DNA of 26,026 nucleotides. Source: a virus. This document shows positions 1-7,458 of the stretch, piece by piece. The first letter of the stretch is position 1, and every line of letters begins with the position of its first letter. A program made the translations under genes and the position numbers. The notes under the pieces were generated by a model. It saw nothing but the letters and a program-made list of their open reading frames with translations. It searched no databases and was not told the origin of the DNA. Location of the stretch: positions 1 to 26,026 of the IMG/VR virus record IMGVR_UViG_3300035704_000156; one strand, given 5' to 3'.

Positions 1-37
1 CTTCGAGCATGTCTTTGTTCGGCCAGCTATTCGTCAT
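1..37 (-). CDS. Start of next structural gene (partial, runs off window)
   Basis: An ATG on the minus strand at 37 overlaps the portal stop codon as ATGA and opens a frame encoding MTNSWPNKDMLE before the window ends. Only 12 residues are visible, too few to name the product. In related phage maps the gene after the portal is often a MuF-like capsid maturation protein, but that is position-based inference only. The overlap suggests translational coupling to the portal. Confidence 0.6.
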   Translation of the reverse strand, partial: MTNSWPNKDMLE

Positions 38-1554
38 GGTTTCGCTCCGTTGTTAGCGCCGGTTGGATACATAGCTCGTGCGGCTGCCGAGGCTGGCGCG
101 GCAGCACCGCCCGGCGCCCCAGGCACCGAAGAGGGGGTAGACACCTGAGGCGCCAGAGCGGCGGCCAAGAGGGCATCAGAAGCCCTCTCGCTTTGCATCC
201 GGTCTATCTGAGATGGTGTGTAATTCAATTCGGCCATGCGCGTACGCCACGGAACACCCGCGGTCATCAGCTGGACGTTGGCCGCTGCCATCTCGGTAAG
301 TGTCCGGAATTGAGGATTGGCCCAAATGACTTCGCAGTCATCGGGAACAACATTGCCCATGACTCGGCCAGCCAGCTGGTACACCGACTCCCATGATTCG
401 CCGAATTCTATCGATCGTTCGATTACCTTGCTGGTAAGGCCTGTCTCAGCCGCTGCCAGAGCATCACCCGAAGTATTAACCAACGAACCCAGCAGGTAAT
501 GCGGAGGGGTTCGAGTAATAGCCGCTAAGTGCTGAACGTCGGCGTCCACTGCCTTGAGCACGCCGACGAGATCAACCGGCTGGAATTCTCCGAACTTGGC
601 ATTCTCATCCGAGACATTCCAGAGCAGGTCGGCGCCCGGATCAAAACCGCCAGTAGGGTTGCCGTCAGCATCGGTGAGATCAACACCCACCGCCCATCTC
701 TGCCGATAAGCCTGCATAGCTGAGATAACCAGCCTATCTAAGACCTCTGTGTTAATTCGGTCCTGAATCGGCAAGACATCCTCAAACTCGCCAAGAGTAT
801 TGCCGCCCAGATCCGGGCTATTCATGAACGGAACTACAGGCACCTCACCGAGAGGGTTATCGACCTGTCCGGTTTCTTCTTCCGAATTGTCGATCTCCCA
901 CTTGTCTACCGAACGAAACACACCCTCAACTGGTTCAGCTGTTTTCTCGGAGCTGCGGTAGTAGTGGATTGTGTCCGGCAGGTATAACACCGCCAGCTGA
1001 CGGCCTGTGCTGTCGTCCCACCACGTCTTGAGCGCGGCAAGCCGCCTACGCCGGTTGTCCGGCGCCGACTCGTGTATGACCTGTCTAGGGTCTTCACCGG
1101 TCACCAGCGGCATGCCGTCGCGGTCCGGGTGCGGGCCAACGATGACATAAGCGCGGCTCATAATGATTGCCGCACGGTGGACTAGACCACTGTCCGCGTC
1201 TAGGTGGTTGGCTTGCCACCAACCCCAGGCCGTTTTATCGAGCGTCTCGTTGCCTTCGCTGCCGGTACGAAAACCGGTCACCTTGAGGCGCTCGGTAACA
1301 GATTCCGCCACCAATTTGCAGAAATTCGTCTTGCTCTGCTTCTGGAATTTGCGGTAAGCCTCTCTCATCTTCTGGTTGCCGAAGGGTACCGGATGATTGC
1401 CACGCCAGTACTCATTTAAGGTATCCAGTCGGCCCCGGTCACTTTCCAGTCTTTTGCCGAGACGAAGCAGCCACCAATCAGGAGTATTAGGATCTGCCGC
1501 ATAGTCAAGCACACCGAGCCCCCTGTAACGTTGAGGTGCCCGCTTCCGATACAC
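34..1554 (-). CDS. Phage portal protein (SPP1 Gp6-like)
   Basis: The 506-aa product resembles the SPP1-Gp6-type portal common in actinobacteriophages. The N-terminal region has the characteristic wording around WLLRLGKRL and YWRGNHPVP, the middle carries LGEVPVVPFMNSP, and RTPPHYLLG precedes a long helix. The tail is Ala/Pro-rich. Portals form the dodecameric ring at one capsid vertex, dock the terminase and pass DNA. Length fits the family. It follows terL and a small coiled-coil gene, the usual order. The start is GTG at 1554 with no clear Shine-Dalgarno upstream; no ATG occurs in frame for about 60 residues, so the GTG is accepted. The stop overlaps the next start as ATGA. Family assignment is confident; the exact start is less certain. 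Confidence 0.93.
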   Translation of the reverse strand: MYRKRAPQRYRGLGVLDYAADPNTPDWWLLRLGKRLESDRGRLDTLNEYWRGNHPVPFGNQKMREAYRKFQKQSKTNFCKLVAESVTERLKVTGFRTGSEGNETLDKTAWGWWQANHLDADSGLVHRAAIIMSRAYVIVGPHPDRDGMPLVTGEDPRQVIHESAPDNRRRRLAALKTWWDDSTGRQLAVLYLPDTIHYYRSSEKTAEPVEGVFRSVDKWEIDNSEEETGQVDNPLGEVPVVPFMNSPDLGGNTLGEFEDVLPIQDRINTEVLDRLVISAMQAYRQRWAVGVDLTDADGNPTGGFDPGADLLWNVSDENAKFGEFQPVDLVGVLKAVDADVQHLAAITRTPPHYLLGSLVNTSGDALAAAETGLTSKVIERSIEFGESWESVYQLAGRVMGNVVPDDCEVIWANPQFRTLTEMAAANVQLMTAGVPWRTRMAELNYTPSQIDRMQSERASDALLAAALAPQVSTPSSVPGAPGGAAAPASAAARAMYPTGANNGAKP

Positions 1555-1559
1555 CTAGT

Positions 1560-1694
1560 ATGAGACGCATACTGCATCACGCAAAACGCGAATTTAAGAA
1601 AGGGGTAGCCCTAGTATTTGTAGGCCCTTTTGTCGTGCTGCTGCCGGTTTTCGTAGTGTATGAGCTAGTACTGTGGATAGTCCACTTGCTTTAA
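1560..1694 (+). CDS. Possible 44-aa membrane protein on the opposite strand
   Basis: The plus-strand frame from ATG 1560 to TAA 1692-1694 encodes 44 residues: a basic amphipathic start (MRRILHHAKREFKKG) then one long hydrophobic segment rich in Val, Leu and Phe. That is the form of a small single-pass membrane peptide with a cytoplasmic N-terminus. It fills the 136-base gap between the portal start and the neighbouring leftward gene and ends 4 bases into that gene on the opposite strand. No Shine-Dalgarno is visible and no convincing -10 was found, so expression is doubtful. It could be a chance frame, but the charge and hydrophobicity pattern argues for coding. Confidence 0.4.
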   Translation: MRRILHHAKREFKKGVALVFVGPFVVLLPVFVVYELVLWIVHLL

Positions 1695-1999
1695 CTCAGC
1701 AAACCGTGGTCGGTAGGTGCGCCGGACTCGGCGCTATCCGCAGTATCGTGCATCGATAGCTGCTCGTCCGTAGGGGCTTCTGGAAGTTCGTCTTTGAGGC
1801 CCGCAAGGAGTGTGTCCACTCTTTCAACCTGGGTAGATATTGCGGCAACGTGAGACTCGTCTCGATCCTTGATGAGTTGCTCTACTGCATCCAGCCGATC
1901 AGACAGCCGAGCTATCGCATCATGCACCACAGTCATATCTAACTCCATCTGTCCGAGGCGTTCCGAGAGGGTCAAAGCAAGGCGCGCATGGTGGGGCAT
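1691..1999 (-). CDS. Small coiled-coil protein between terL and portal
   Basis: The 102-aa product is largely predicted helix with heptad-like spacing (about residues 10-70: LTLSERLGQMELD, AIARLSDRLDAVEQL, STQVERVDTLLAGL) and an acidic, flexible C-terminus. No catalytic motif is seen. Its ATG overlaps the terL stop as ATGA, so it is probably translated with terL. Its position suggests an accessory role in packaging or head assembly, but this is inferred from context. I do not recognise a named family. Confidence 0.8.
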   Translation of the reverse strand: MPHHARLALTLSERLGQMELDMTVVHDAIARLSDRLDAVEQLIKDRDESHVAAISTQVERVDTLLAGLKDELPEAPTDEQLSMHDTADSAESGAPTDHGLLS

Positions 2000-3657
2000 C
2001 AGAACCGCACCAATCGCTTAGATTTAGACTTCTTCTGCCTGGCAAGCACACCGGCTGCGACTGCATCCGCACGAGCCTCATAGGCCAGTACCGCGGCCAT
2101 GGCACAGTCAATCTTTTTGGGGCTAGTCGGATATTCTTTGCTGATCGTGATACCAGAACGCGACGTTCGCCGACGCGCGTTGAGTACGTGCCGCCGGAAT
2201 ATCGTTGCGCCGCTGTGGGTTAATCGCCTGGCCGCTACAGCCTCTCGGAAACGCTCCAAGGTCTTGACCATTATTGCCGGGCGGTTCGTCCACCACTCAA
2301 TAGGGTGTGTCTGGGTGGCCCTGATTTCTAGCTGGTCAGCAAACTCGGCCGTCCAGTTGTCTACATAATCCTGCCAGTGCGGAGGATCGGCGAAAAAAGC
2401 CACCACTGTGTACTTCTCGAAAGCCTGAGATACGGCAGCGTCTATGGCCACCTGATCGACCTGCCAATTTTTGCCGGCATCCGGAGGCTTCTCTTCGCAG
2501 GCGAGCAACTCTAAATGCCCGTCATCAATGCGGCAGGCGACCAGAGCTGTAGCGTCCTCACTCACCGAGCCGTCAAAGCCGAGGGCCACCATATCGCCAT
2601 CCGCCAGAATTGCCAGCGGATTAGCGCACGGATCCCACTCGCGCGCGGCTATCCACGCGTCTGAGGTCTCAGTCTCGGCATTGAGGAAGTATCGGCGAGA
2701 GTCGGTGATATGAGACCGCGGATCGTAGAATTCATCAACGAGCCCATCAAGGTCGTTCCATTGCATGGCGTCGCCATAAGCCTCAACGATGGCCGAGCGC
2801 AACTCGGCTTCATTCTCTGGTTTATCACACTCTCCCCACCGGTGATCGACCAATAACCGCTCTCGCCGTGTCTTGCCCGCTTCGATAGCCTCGGACAATC
2901 GGTAGGTACCTTCGGCAACCGAGTCCTCGCCAGGGGCAAACATCGTGGTGGTTTCGAGGTACCATGTTCCCGCAATCAGTTTGCGCTTGCGCAAGTTACG
3001 GGTAACGGTGGTGTACATCCGGCGGAGATCGGGATTGTTGTACAGGTGTGACTCATCGAAACACACCCAGGTTTCTTTGCCGCCATCTTTTGAGGCCGAG
3101 GAAGCAGTAGATGGGGTGATCTCGCCACCACCAGGCAGCAACACCCGAGTAAGCCCCGCATCAACGCCTATCACGTCGGATAGAGGACCCTCAGTCAAAT
3201 TAAAATGGATGGTGTCGTAAACCAGCCCCGTTTGTGTTTCTTCTGTGGCCATGCAACGGATGTACGGAACCTTGACCGGTCGGCCCATGGGCTCGCCCGG
3301 CTCGTACTCGTAGGTGAAGCCCAGGCCCCAGGGATCGCGGTACACCTCGCCTCCGAGGGCAAAACCCCCGAAGCGGCACGGTGCGAGGGCCTCAGTGAGC
3401 CCCAGACGGCCGCCAAGACCGGACTTGTCACAACCCTTCGGCCTGCTGAAGAAAGCCGAGTCATACAACCGGCGGCCGTTCTCATCGAGGGTGTAGCAAT
3501 CAGCGATGAAGCTCGAAACTTCGTCACCGTGCCGCACAGATTCGCCTTGGACGTCGCCCGGACCATGAACGGTGAAGTACTCCATCCATGCCAGCAGCAG
3601 CCAGCCGAGGGTGCGAGTCCGATCATGATACTTAGCGTGCACGAGACGGCGCGGCAT
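1999..3657 (-). CDS. terL: Terminase large subunit (ATPase and nuclease)
   Basis: The 552-aa packaging motor subunit reads like the actinobacteriophage TerL family. An early region with HGPGDVQGE and GRRLYDSAFF leads to the atypical Walker A SRPKGCDKSG (about residues 71-80), then the conserved MATEETQTG. WVCFDESH (about 197-204) is the Walker B with catalytic Glu. The C-terminal half has the RNase H-like nuclease signature LGFDGSVSEDATAL (about 358-371), with the first acidic metal ligand, and further acidic residues near FADPP and KIDCAMA. It pumps DNA through the portal and cuts genome ends. A GAGGTGA motif lies upstream of ATG 3657. Unusually, it is separated from terS by about 3 kb including an inverted cassette. 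Confidence 0.95.
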   Translation of the reverse strand: MPRRLVHAKYHDRTRTLGWLLLAWMEYFTVHGPGDVQGESVRHGDEVSSFIADCYTLDENGRRLYDSAFFSRPKGCDKSGLGGRLGLTEALAPCRFGGFALGGEVYRDPWGLGFTYEYEPGEPMGRPVKVPYIRCMATEETQTGLVYDTIHFNLTEGPLSDVIGVDAGLTRVLLPGGGEITPSTASSASKDGGKETWVCFDESHLYNNPDLRRMYTTVTRNLRKRKLIAGTWYLETTTMFAPGEDSVAEGTYRLSEAIEAGKTRRERLLVDHRWGECDKPENEAELRSAIVEAYGDAMQWNDLDGLVDEFYDPRSHITDSRRYFLNAETETSDAWIAAREWDPCANPLAILADGDMVALGFDGSVSEDATALVACRIDDGHLELLACEEKPPDAGKNWQVDQVAIDAAVSQAFEKYTVVAFFADPPHWQDYVDNWTAEFADQLEIRATQTHPIEWWTNRPAIMVKTLERFREAVAARRLTHSGATIFRRHVLNARRRTSRSGITISKEYPTSPKKIDCAMAAVLAYEARADAVAAGVLARQKKSKSKRLVRF

Positions 3658-3685
3658 GGCGTCACCTCGCTACGGCTAGTTTTCA

Positions 3686-3850
3686 TTAAATGGTTTGGGG
3701 CTCGACCCCACACCCTTGACAGGTGTACACCTTCCATTCCCACAACGAGGGATCGTACTGAGCGCCTTGGAGGGTCACTTCTCCCTCGAAGTATTGACAG
3801 TCCGCTGTCTGGCAAGCGACTGTACGTTGGCCTGGGTCGGGGGTAGCCAT
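3686..3850 (-). CDS. Small zinc-ribbon-like protein (54 aa)
   Basis: A start at ATG 3850 is preferred over an upstream in-frame ATG at 3880 because AGAAAGGA lies 8 bases before it. The protein is 54 aa with four cysteines arranged CQTADC and CQGC near the two ends, a likely single zinc-binding ribbon, and a WEW aromatic patch between. It lies between the fibre-like genes and terL in the same direction. Function is not recognisable; similar small zinc proteins are common in actinobacteriophage structural blocks. Confidence 0.75.
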   Translation of the reverse strand: MATPDPGQRTVACQTADCQYFEGEVTLQGAQYDPSLWEWKVYTCQGCGVEPQTI

Positions 3851-3863
3851 GATACGGTCCTTT

Positions 3864-4553
3864 CTACGTGAGTTCTGCATAAGTCATACGTGGTGCGCCG
3901 GATGCGGCGAACGACGACGCGAGGACAGAACTCGGCATTGTTGCTTGGCTAGGGACAACGGCGTATGCGCGCGGGGCCGTTGCCATTATTGTCCCGACAA
4001 TGGCGGCGTTTGGAAACGTTAACCCGTAAAGAGTCGGTAGAGTGACCCCGGATACGACTAATAGTCCTAATGCATACCGTACGCCAGCTACTTTGGACCA
4101 CGGAGTCACCCAGCTCCGTGTGTAACCCACACTGCCACCGGCCCATAAAGTAGTGTCATTCGTGATTATCGCGATTTGAGTGAGGTTACCGCTGCCATCT
4201 TCACTGAAGATGGCTAATTGACATACCGTTGGTGTTGCGGTGGCGGCCGTCGCGCTGTAGGTCCGTATATTGGTGCAGGTTTCCGTCTTCTTAGCCTTGA
4301 AAAACGTTAGATACAGCGTCTGGCTAACAGGGGTGCCAGGAGCCAAACCTAGCGTCAGTCTAGGTGTCGTCGTCTCGCCCGACGTCGTCGCGTACGAGTC
4401 AGCGAGGTCAACAAAGCCGGGCTTATTGTCGACATATTGCTTCGTTGCAACACCTAATGCAGACAATGGATCGGTTGGCAAGATAAGTGTGTCAGTGCCC
4501 GACAGTTCTTGCAAACCACCTGCGTTGTTAACGATCGGGCGACGGTCTGTCAT
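3864..4553 (-). CDS. Fibre/decoration-like structural protein (229 aa)
   Basis: The N-terminus contains PTDPLSALGVATKQYVDNKP (about residues 26-45), a phrase typical of phage tail-fibre and head-fibre repeats in which a short turn precedes a trimeric beta structure. The rest is Thr/Ala/Gly-rich and beta-prone, with a possible jelly-roll-like region (about 60-190), and no enzymatic motif. Its ATG overlaps the preceding stop as TAATG, so the two are probably co-translated and may form one appendage. A surface fibre or receptor-binding role is inferred. It sits between terS and terL rather than after the tail genes, which favours a head-attached fibre. Confidence 0.72.
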   Translation of the reverse strand: MTDRRPIVNNAGGLQELSGTDTLILPTDPLSALGVATKQYVDNKPGFVDLADSYATTSGETTTPRLTLGLAPGTPVSQTLYLTFFKAKKTETCTNIRTYSATAATATPTVCQLAIFSEDGSGNLTQIAIITNDTTLWAGGSVGYTRSWVTPWSKVAGVRYALGLLVVSGVTLPTLYGLTFPNAAIVGTIMATAPRAYAVVPSQATMPSSVLASSFAASGAPRMTYAELT

Positions 4554-5062
4554 TAGGCCAGTGCGATCGGCTGGACGAACGCGGCGTGAATCGCAGTCGC
4601 TGACACAGCAACCCCAAGCCGTTGCACGACCTGACCCGACCCGGACGGGGCCGACCCCGTCGCCTGACCCGGAGTCGCTGCTGACAAATACACCACCCCC
4701 GGGGTCATCCCGGTCACCTGATTGTTCAGGTCATCAAAAAACACCGTCGCGGTGGCTGAACTGGATACCGCGGCGAGGACGTACCCGTGGGCTTCTTTAC
4801 CTGCCACTGATGCGTCAGCTTTGCGGACCTTCGCACCGGTCGAGTTCCACACATTGACGAAGTCACCAGCAGCGAGCGCTTCGGATGCGGTGATAGCTTG
4901 AGTGTCCGCGCCGATCCCGGACGGCATGAACGAGTTGTCGAGACGCCCGGACCCGTCCAACGCTGGAATTGCATTTGCGCTACCCGCGCCAGCGGAGGTA
5001 GCTAGGGCCGCGATCTCAGTGATCGTGCCCCCGTTGTTCGTTAAATACTTGTTGATAGCCAT
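4553..5062 (-). CDS. Head-fibre/decoration-like protein (169 aa)
   Basis: This 169-aa protein begins MAINKYLTNNGGTITE and continues with NAIPALDGSGRLDNSFMPSG, wording found in phage fibre or collar proteins where a short adhesin-like repeat precedes a beta domain. The rest (about residues 55-169) alternates Ala/Val/Thr strands with Gly turns and resembles capsid decoration domains (AGDFVNVWNSTGAKVRKADAS). No cysteines or catalytic motif are seen. A TAGGAGA ribosome site precedes ATG 5062. It overlaps the next gene by one base. Structural role is likely; head versus tail location is inferred only from position. Confidence 0.75.
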   Translation of the reverse strand: MAINKYLTNNGGTITEIAALATSAGAGSANAIPALDGSGRLDNSFMPSGIGADTQAITASEALAAGDFVNVWNSTGAKVRKADASVAGKEAHGYVLAAVSSSATATVFFDDLNNQVTGMTPGVVYLSAATPGQATGSAPSGSGQVVQRLGVAVSATAIHAAFVQPIALA

Positions 5063-5072
5063 GTAGTTTCTC

Positions 5073-5864
5073 CTAAGCTAGCGCGATAGATGGAGACCGA
5101 TCAATGAACACTGATGTAGGGGTTACAGCAAATCCAATTTGCGCGAGAAATAACGCACCTGGTGCGGTTGGTTGTGTTTGGGTAATAACCCCGTTTACTC
5201 CTAAGTAAAGTGGGCCAGGGGTCCATGCCCATGTCGGCTCAACAACGGGACCATAGGCAACCGCAGAAACTAAGGCTTCGGCGATAACAGCTCCGGTAGT
5301 TACCCACAAAGGGGCTCGAATATGTGCCGATGCGCTATTACTCGCATAATCAAAAGTACCATCAGACAACTCTGTAATCACCCGATGTCCTGATAATGCC
5401 TCAGCAGCAATGCCACTAACAACTACTTGAGCACTGCTGCCACTGCTAACAAATCCCGGAGCCCACAGTCCATTGGAGTAAATAGGCACCATGCCATTTA
5501 CAGCACCCGCAGTAGATACATCAGTGAGATTATCTAGCGACACACCTTCAGCAATAACAGGTGTTATCGGGCTCATCAACCGGTCACGTAACCGCTGAGT
5601 AGAAGGGGTATCGGCGACCGTAAAAGTGTGGCTAACCCCATTCGGCTCGTTAACTATATAATATGTCGAACCTTCATACGACGATTGGGGAGGAAGTGTG
5701 GCAGACCACAACCCAAAAGAATCGGTAACCCCGGACCACACAGCTGCAGGTATTACTTCACTGCTGCCGCCTGCCGACCACTGACCTACCAAAGATACTG
5801 TAACTCGGTACCCAACTAAAGGTTGGCCCCCTGCACTAACCACATTGTTAACGACCGTGGGCAT
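5073..5864 (-). CDS. Minor structural protein with Ig/CarboxypepD_reg-like N-terminus
   Basis: The start is set at ATG 5864 because GAGGAG lies 10 bases upstream; an in-frame GTG at 5882 is embedded in that ribosome site. The 263-aa product begins with a beta-sandwich-like segment (about residues 1-90: GQPLVGYRVTVSLVG, TDSFGLWSATLPP, YYIVNEPNG) of the type seen in phage tail and fibre proteins. A linker SLDNLTDVSTAG follows, then a C-terminal half (about 140-263) that may bind capsid or receptor. It is the first of three consecutive fibre-like genes. Base composition looks slightly more AT-rich than its neighbours, suggesting possible acquisition. Structural role is confident, exact placement is not. 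Confidence 0.75.
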   Translation of the reverse strand: MPTVVNNVVSAGGQPLVGYRVTVSLVGQWSAGGSSEVIPAAVWSGVTDSFGLWSATLPPQSSYEGSTYYIVNEPNGVSHTFTVADTPSTQRLRDRLMSPITPVIAEGVSLDNLTDVSTAGAVNGMVPIYSNGLWAPGFVSSGSSAQVVVSGIAAEALSGHRVITELSDGTFDYASNSASAHIRAPLWVTTGAVIAEALVSAVAYGPVVEPTWAWTPGPLYLGVNGVITQTQPTAPGALFLAQIGFAVTPTSVFIDRSPSIALA

Positions 5865-5895
5865 ACCTATAACTCTCCTCACGGTCTAAGGGTGG

Positions 5896-5901
5896 TATTA
5901 T
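5896..5901 (+). promoter_or_regulatory. Extended -10 promoter for inverted cassette
   Basis: TATTAT preceded by TGG forms an extended -10 element. The ATG of the first cassette gene is 7 bases after it, so the transcript would be essentially leaderless, as is common in actinobacteria. No clear -35 is seen. Confidence 0.5.
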
Positions 5902-5907
5902 TCGCCA

Positions 5908-6132
5908 ATGACTGAAGCTAGCGGCTATGCGGTGCCAGCGACCGACTCTATGTGGGAATGGCAGTCCGGCAACCCCATGGCCAGAGAGGTTGTCAAAGTA
6001 GTAGAGACCCGCGGCGCTGAGCAAGGCTCGATAGGCTCTGTGTGGATCGAAGGCCCATCAGGTGACCGCATTGTGAGCCTAACCGACTTCGCAACCCAAG
6101 CAATGCCCGCAACCCTGAGGCGGCACAGATGA
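5908..6132 (+). CDS. First gene of inverted small-gene cassette (74 aa)
   Basis: This 74-aa protein opens a run of four plus-strand genes inside the leftward structural block. It has mixed composition (WEWQSGNP, VVKVVETRG, GSVWIEGPSGDRIVSL) suggesting a small beta-rich domain. No known motif is seen. There is no Shine-Dalgarno; an extended -10 element ends 7 bases before the ATG, pointing to leaderless translation. Its stop overlaps the next start as ATGA. Function unknown; the arrangement resembles a moron, an extra gene set with its own promoter. Confidence 0.7.
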   Translation: MTEASGYAVPATDSMWEWQSGNPMAREVVKVVETRGAEQGSIGSVWIEGPSGDRIVSLTDFATQAMPATLRRHR

Positions 6133-6398
6133 TCAAAGGTTACGAATTCCAAGTACAAGTAGCTATTCCTTTGGAGATTTGGCGACAATTTTTGCAGTGC
6201 GCAGACCCAACTGAGATTGCTCGGAAAGAATTAGAACGCCAAACACTGATCTGTGCAGGCCGAGGGCGAGTGGAACTAGACCCCTTATGGAGTGTTACCC
6301 AAGTGACCAGAGAACTACAAGCCAGCCCATTTGGCGGGCTAGAGGTCGTGTTAATTCGCGGTCTAGTCCTAGGAGCCCGGCAACCATGCCAGAGGTAG
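6129..6398 (+). CDS. Cassette gene 2, paralogue of gene 3 (89 aa)
   Basis: The 89-aa protein begins with a beta strand (YEFQVQVAIPLEIW), then a helix (ADPTEIARKELERQTLICAGRG), then beta-rich VELDPLWSVTQVTRELQ and a closing RGLVLGARQ. The same order recurs in the next gene (RVELDPLWSVTQVTREL against EVELAAGWQMTEVTSDV; RGLVLGAR against TGVAFGAR), so the two look like diverged tandem duplicates. Start overlaps the previous stop as ATGA. No function recognised. The three-element beta-alpha-beta plan suggests a small dimerising fold. Confidence 0.75.
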   Translation: MIKGYEFQVQVAIPLEIWRQFLQCADPTEIARKELERQTLICAGRGRVELDPLWSVTQVTRELQASPFGGLEVVLIRGLVLGARQPCQR

Positions 6399-6622
6399 GC
6401 GTACGCATGGCCGCCTGGCTGCCGCCGGACGCAGCTGGCGACCTACCCATGGCCAAGGCCCTCCTAGAAGGCCTTGTACTCAACGCTGCGGACCGCGGGG
6501 AGGTTGAGCTGGCCGCGGGCTGGCAGATGACCGAGGTGACATCTGATGTCCGCTGTAGCCACTTCAGCGACGAACGGGTCTGTTGGGTCACCGGGGTTGC
6601 CTTCGGAGCCCGGCGGCTATGA
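6386..6622 (+). CDS. Cassette gene 3, paralogue of gene 2 (78 aa)
   Basis: An ATG at 6386 inside the end of the previous gene gives a 78-aa protein of the same plan as its upstream neighbour: N-terminal strand (VGVRMAAWLPP), helix (AKALLEGLVLNAADRG), then VELAAGWQMTEVT and a terminal GVAFGARRL. A longer upstream frame exists but is out of alignment with the paralogue. The 13-base overlap and following ATGA junction indicate coupled translation. Function unknown. Confidence 0.72.
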   Translation: MPEVGVRMAAWLPPDAAGDLPMAKALLEGLVLNAADRGEVELAAGWQMTEVTSDVRCSHFSDERVCWVTGVAFGARRL

Positions 6623-6777
6623 CCGTGCTGCTGGCGCTGTGCGAGGCGCGCCCTACGCCGTGGTGGGCTTGGTTGCTCCTCGGCCCAACCTGCCTGCTGG
6701 CCCTCTGGTCAGCCGTAGGATCCGTGCTGCTGATGGCGCGGGACCTTAAGAGCCCGAGAGCCGGGCGCGACGGCTAG
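6619..6777 (+). CDS. Cassette gene 4, small membrane protein (52 aa)
   Basis: The ATG at 6619 overlaps the previous stop as ATGA. The 52-aa product has one long hydrophobic stretch (about residues 12-40, WWAWLLLGPTCLLALWSAVGSVLLM) followed by a basic tail ending RAGRDG, so it is a predicted single-pass membrane protein. Its end overlaps the convergent terS gene by about 32 bases. It may be the membrane partner of the three soluble cassette proteins; this is inference from co-transcription. Confidence 0.72.
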   Translation: MTVLLALCEARPTPWWAWLLLGPTCLLALWSAVGSVLLMARDLKSPRAGRDG

Positions 6778-7204
6778 CGATGTCTGAAACCGACCCTGAC
6801 CCCGCCTGGGCTGGCCGCTTGGCGTCCTCAGTCGGCGTCGTGACCTTGATCTTCAGGCGCATGCGGTCTTCCGGCGTCGCGCCAAACTTGGCCAGGCGTA
6901 GCCGGACCTCCGAGGCAAACTCCCAGCGACCTTTAGACCACATCGTGTGGTGCATCAAAGCGGTGTCCAGCAAGAATTCCCAGCCAAGATCTAGCTCGTT
7001 CTTTAGCAGCGGCAGGCTTCTCAGAGAATCCCACAGCGCCACAGTCCGCGGATGCCAGCTGGCCCCATCGGGCAAGACCCCTTCTGGCAGCTCAGGTCCA
7101 TAAAGCTCGCCGTCTGCTTCGACCTCGGTTACCTCGGCCTCCCGGCGTGCGGTGTCATTGCTTCTTGATCGCACTGCCTTGGGTGCTGGCCCTCTTCCAG
7201 CCAT
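6746..7204 (-). CDS. terS: Terminase small subunit
   Basis: The 152-aa protein starts MAGRGPAPK, the near-invariant opening of many actinobacteriophage TerS proteins, and continues with an acidic segment, WHPRTVALWDSLRSLP (about residues 52-67) and a helical core (LDLGWEFLLDTALMHHTMW). TerS recognises the packaging site and regulates the large subunit. Its C-terminus is basic. It is the first leftward gene after the non-coding 7205-7458 interval, which is where the packaging site would be expected. An AGGAGG motif lies upstream. It is 3 kb from terL, farther than usual. The end overlaps the opposite-strand gene. Confidence 0.9.
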   Translation of the reverse strand: MAGRGPAPKAVRSRSNDTARREAEVTEVEADGELYGPELPEGVLPDGASWHPRTVALWDSLRSLPLLKNELDLGWEFLLDTALMHHTMWSKGRWEFASEVRLRLAKFGATPEDRMRLKIKVTTPTEDAKRPAQAGSGSVSDIASRRARLSGS

Positions 7205-7458
7205 TCTCGCCTCCTAATTTAATCATCCAGACCTACACGCACTGCGAGCCGCAGTACCTCCCGGTGAGGGGGAAAGCCGCGAGAGGGTATACCCCCACCC
7301 TCCATCTGTCAAGCTCGACAGGCATTTATTTGCCCCCTAATTTTCAGCGTTACACCGGAGGGCCAGAACTAGGGAGAATCCCCTAACCCTAATGGCCACC
7401 CTCCCAAGCCCGCATCATGACCGGCGCTGGCCCTACCTACCGGGCTCTACTTACCCAC
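7205..7458 (-). other. Non-coding interval next to terS; candidate cos/packaging site
   Basis: This 254-base gap between terS and the HNH gene has no supported gene. It contains a perfect palindrome GGGTATACCC (about 7287-7296), a CTGTC/GACAG inverted repeat just after it, G-runs and C-runs, two copies of CCACCCTCC and three CCCTAA hexamers. Repeats and bent GC/AT stretches beside terS and an HNH gene fit a cos region, but the cut site cannot be placed from sequence alone. Confidence 0.4.

Noticed and set aside
3195-3815. 206-aa leftward frame overlapping terL in another frame
   Set aside because: terL frame is unmistakable; this one is very Ser/Arg-rich, as expected for an out-of-frame reading.
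3205-3846. 213-aa rightward open frame opposite terL
   Set aside because: Shadow of terL and the zinc-ribbon gene, whose leftward reading has clear motifs; no ribosome site or sensible domain here.
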